A DNA stretch of 64,000 nt, taken from assembly GCA_022819605.1 (NCBI GenBank), contig JAJEGW010000182.1, forward strand, positions 62,001 to 126,000, given 5' to 3'. This document shows positions 61,762 through 64,000 of the stretch, one piece after another. The notes beneath the pieces were generated by a model. It saw only the letters and a list, made by a program, of their open reading frames with translations, was not told where the DNA came from and searched no databases. The stretch comes from Silicimonas sp. (GTDB lineage: Bacteria > Pseudomonadota > Alphaproteobacteria > Rhodobacterales > Rhodobacteraceae). Position numbers and translations under genes: made by a program. The stretch's first letter is position 1, and each line of letters opens with the position of its first letter.

Positions 61762-62532
61762 ATGTCATTCAACATCTTCTCTCTGAACCTGTGGAATCTG
61801 AACGGTGACTTCCGCGACCGGATGCGGCGGTTGGACAGATACTTGTCCCATGCCAAGCCGGAAATCGCGTGCCTGCAGGAGGTATCACCGGTCACGCCCA
61901 CCGGTCGCCCGCAATCGGATCTCTTGTGCACTCAGCTACCGGACATGACGCGCCTCTATTCCTCGCAATACCAGTGGGAGGATAGGGAAGAAGGGCTCGC
62001 CACACTGTCGCGCCTTCCTTTGCTGTCATTCGAGAGCTTCATGTTGCCGCCGGCCGACGGCGACGGGCTAAGAAGGCTGCAAATTGCCGCATTGGACTAT
62101 CACGGGCAAAGGATGCTGGTCGCCAACACACATCTTGCATTTCGCCACGAGCAACATCACGAACGTCTTGCGCAGTGCAGAACGATCATCGGTCATTTGA
62201 CTGCTGCGGCCGCGCACTGGCAGACCGACGCAATCGTTCTGGTCGGTGACTTCAATGCGACGCCCGAGTCTCCACCGATTGCCAGCATCACCGACAGCGC
62301 ACTTGGGCTGCGCGACCTGTTCGCGGGCACTGATCTGCGCCGCAACCGCAACACCTTTCCAGACGCAAGCCCTCATTTTGTCGATGACGCGACGTCAGTC
62401 CGGTGGATCGATTTCATTTTCGCAACGGACCGGTTCGAAGTGCTGTTGCTCGGGATGGCACTGGATGGCAAGAACGGCGATTTCGTATCAGATCATGTTG
62501 CGCTTGAGGCCAGTTTGGAACTTTCGACCTGA
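61762..62532 (+). CDS. Endonuclease/exonuclease/phosphatase family hydrolase
   Basis: A 256-residue Mg-dependent phosphoesterase. The signature residues are present: N in FSLNLWNL, E in CLQEVS, NTHLAFRHE, GDFNATPES, WIDFIFAT and SDHVAL (catalytic His). The fold includes DNases, sphingomyelinases and inositol-polyphosphate 5-phosphatases, so substrate is open. It lies 13 bp after the second PHP gene and probably ends the operon. Confidence 0.88.
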   Translation: MSFNIFSLNLWNLNGDFRDRMRRLDRYLSHAKPEIACLQEVSPVTPTGRPQSDLLCTQLPDMTRLYSSQYQWEDREEGLATLSRLPLLSFESFMLPPADGDGLRRLQIAALDYHGQRMLVANTHLAFRHEQHHERLAQCRTIIGHLTAAAAHWQTDAIVLVGDFNATPESPPIASITDSALGLRDLFAGTDLRRNRNTFPDASPHFVDDATSVRWIDFIFATDRFEVLLLGMALDGKNGDFVSDHVALEASLELST

Positions 62533-63425
62533 GGGCCTGCGACAAGATAGGCCGACTATAGACCACAGGCGCGGCCCGTCCGGAGATCAGAAAACGGGAA
62601 GGACGAGTCTAGTGTTGGACAATCAATTGCTTGAGGCGCATGCCCGTCTTATCCGCGTAGCAGTCTTTGACGGCAAATAAACAATGGTCAGCCTTCCGGA
62701 CATTGCGGGCCTACGTTACCACAGCGGATGCAAGTGACGAAGGTGCGAAGCGAGGTTCGCGTGCGCCGCCATCGGGATATTGCGCCGCAGCGGATTTCAC
62801 TGAACCAGTGGTTCGAACTCGTTCAGGACGTGAAATTCCAAGCTTGAAATTGAGGGCAGAAGCGAGCTTTCTCCCCTTTTTCTCAGGGTTTCCACCTGAT
62901 TCGAGTCTTCTCTCTCCGCCTGCCGCCACGGTGCCAACCTAGATAATGGTCCAATCCCTCCGAACAATTCCGCCGCACGCAGTGGCCCGACGTCGGTCTG
63001 CGTAGTGACCTCAAACGTCGCGGTGCTCGCCTTATCGTCCCTTGTCCGGATCCGGCACCAGTTCAAGATGATGGTCGTTAGGCTCTCGATCAGTGTCGAC
63101 GCACCGCGACGGCGTTCCGCCGTCAAGTACGGCGCTGCAGACATTGCGCACTGCGCCGGAATCGGCACATGCCCTCTGACCGGGGCCAAAGCATCCTCTT
63201 CGCCTTGCCGAGCGCGCGCGCGACGCTGGGGCAGCAGTCATTCTTATCTTCGATGCGCAAATCATGCCCCTGTGCCAGCAACGTGACGCTCCCCCGATGC
63301 TGGCCGAAGACCTGGATTTCAACCGGTTCGGGTTCACAGTAGTCAAACGGCTAGCAGATTGAATCGGCCGAAATTCATTGGGCAATCCCCCATGCACAAC
63401 TCCATCTCTGTATCGGTCCCGCAGC
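62533..63425. other. Gene-poor right edge of the inserted island
   Basis: Nearly 900 bp between the phosphoesterase gene and ntrX without an intact gene. The only protein-like stretch is the possible RpiR tail listed separately. A sequence GGTTCGAACTC near 62812 resembles a tRNA T-loop but no tRNA folds around it. Confidence 0.5.
63180..63362 (+). pseudogene. Possible SIS-domain remnant of an RpiR-type regulator
   Basis: A 60-codon frame reads RLAERARDAGAAVILIFDAQ then IMPLCQQR and a later FTVVKRLAD, similar to the SIS-domain part of RpiR regulators (LAE.A...GA.VIAITD....PL). No start codon or helix-turn-helix part is present. The match is short and judged by eye. Confidence 0.25.
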
Positions 63426-64000
63426 TCATACTGCCTCGTCTGCATCATCCGGTACGGCTCCCTCCGTCGTTGCGTTTCGTGAAGATGCCATGACATTCAG
63501 TGACTTGAGCTTGCGGTGAAGAGCCGAACGTTCCATTCCCACAAACTTCGCCGCCCGGCTGATATTGCCACCGAAGCGATTGAGCTGTGTGTTCAGGTAT
63601 TCTCGCTCGAAGATCTCGCGCGCTTGCCGAAGCGGCATGTTGGTGAAATCCCCGGATAATGCCGCTTGGCCGCTGTCCTGCTCCTTCGCGCGGCTCTCGC
63701 CCTCGACTTCAGCCGCAGTGATGTCGCCCTTGTCTGCCCCCAGTATCAGCACCTTTTCGATTGTGTTCTTCAGCTGACGCACATTGCCTGGCCACTTCAT
63801 CGACTGGAGCATTGCGACCGCATCGTCAGCAAGGTTTCGCAACGGAAGGCCCTGCGACTTGTTGAATGACGCAATGAAATACCGTGCAAGTTCGGGAATG
63901 TCGTCGCTGCGGTCGCTGAGGCCGGGAACCGTGATCGGGACGACGTTCAGCCTGTGAAAGAGCTCCTCGCGGAAATTTCCGACTTCAACCTCGGCTTCAA
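63426..64000 (-). CDS. ntrX: Nitrogen regulation response regulator NtrX, C-terminal part
   Basis: The frame continues through the right window edge, giving 191 residues. It shows the end of the sigma-54-type AAA+ domain (NFREELFHRLNVVPI, LSDRSDDIPELARYF, WPGNVRQLKNTIEKVLIL) and a Fis-type DNA-binding helix pair (GGNISRAAKFVGMERSALHR). That C-terminal pattern with GMERSALHRKLKSL is typical of NtrX, partner of the NtrY sensor kinase. In Rhodobacterales ntrX is normally followed by trkA; here about 21 kb intervene. Confidence 0.92.
   Translation of the reverse strand, partial: EAEVEVGNFREELFHRLNVVPITVPGLSDRSDDIPELARYFIASFNKSQGLPLRNLADDAVAMLQSMKWPGNVRQLKNTIEKVLILGADKGDITAAEVEGESRAKEQDSGQAALSGDFTNMPLRQAREIFEREYLNTQLNRFGGNISRAAKFVGMERSALHRKLKSLNVMASSRNATTEGAVPDDADEAV

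Noticed and set aside
62800-62850. A tRNA-like GGTTCGAACTC element
   Set aside because: No acceptor, anticodon or D-arm pairing could be built around it.
1-64000. CRISPR array or prophage
   Set aside because: No regularly spaced repeats, cas genes, integrase, capsid or tail genes were seen.

Overview
The window looks like an alphaproteobacterial, probably Rhodobacterales-like, chromosome. The reasons are the order ntrX / trkA-trkH-hfq-hflX at the right, the overlapping ccmI-ruvX-DUF1289 set, the soxBDAG sarcosine oxidase operon and the high GC with many ATGA/TGATG start-stop overlaps. No tRNA, rRNA or CRISPR array was seen. Broken genes are common (WYL regulator, toxin-antitoxin pair, IS4 transposase, LacI, ABC ATPase and PHP fragments), which fits a lineage undergoing gene loss; whether it is a symbiont is only a guess.

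Positions 1-8780 hold the most striking content, a bacterial sterol biosynthesis cluster. Five minus-strand genes (8780 to 602) encode an SDR dehydrogenase (SdmB-like), a Rieske oxygenase (SdmA-like), an ERG24-type sterol reductase, CYP51, and one 1147-residue protein that joins a squalene monooxygenase to an oxidosqualene cyclase. A sterol C-24 methyltransferase, cut by the window edge, converges on it and overlaps its 3' end by 53 bp. Together they could carry out epoxidation and cyclisation of squalene, removal of the C-14 and C-4 methyl groups, delta-14 reduction and C-24 alkylation.

Positions 9159-42000 are mostly housekeeping. They hold soxBDAG, ccmI-ruvX-DUF1289, mutL, yebC, tgt, ppiD-trpE, a SulP transporter with a cyclic-nucleotide-binding-like tail, an iron-type alcohol dehydrogenase, a glutathione transferase, a divergent metR/metF pair, a SYLF lipoprotein, a beta-hydroxyacid dehydrogenase, a penicillin-acylase family hydrolase, and hflX-hfq-trkH-trkA.

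Positions 41867-63425 separate trkA from ntrX and read as an inserted catabolic island. It contains a DUF5054 (GH38-like) protein, an IS4 remnant, IolE- and IolG-like enzymes, a small unknown protein with a PhyH dioxygenase and a LacI regulator, a complete peptide/oligosaccharide-type ABC importer with fused ATPases, two PHP (CehA/McbA-type) hydrolases and an endonuclease/exonuclease/phosphatase family enzyme. Three copies of the palindrome CTGCAC-N4-GTGCAG (with one or two mismatches in two of them) sit on promoters at about 43058, 49447 and 51793 and probably form a local LacI regulon. The C-terminal part of NtrX enters at the right edge.
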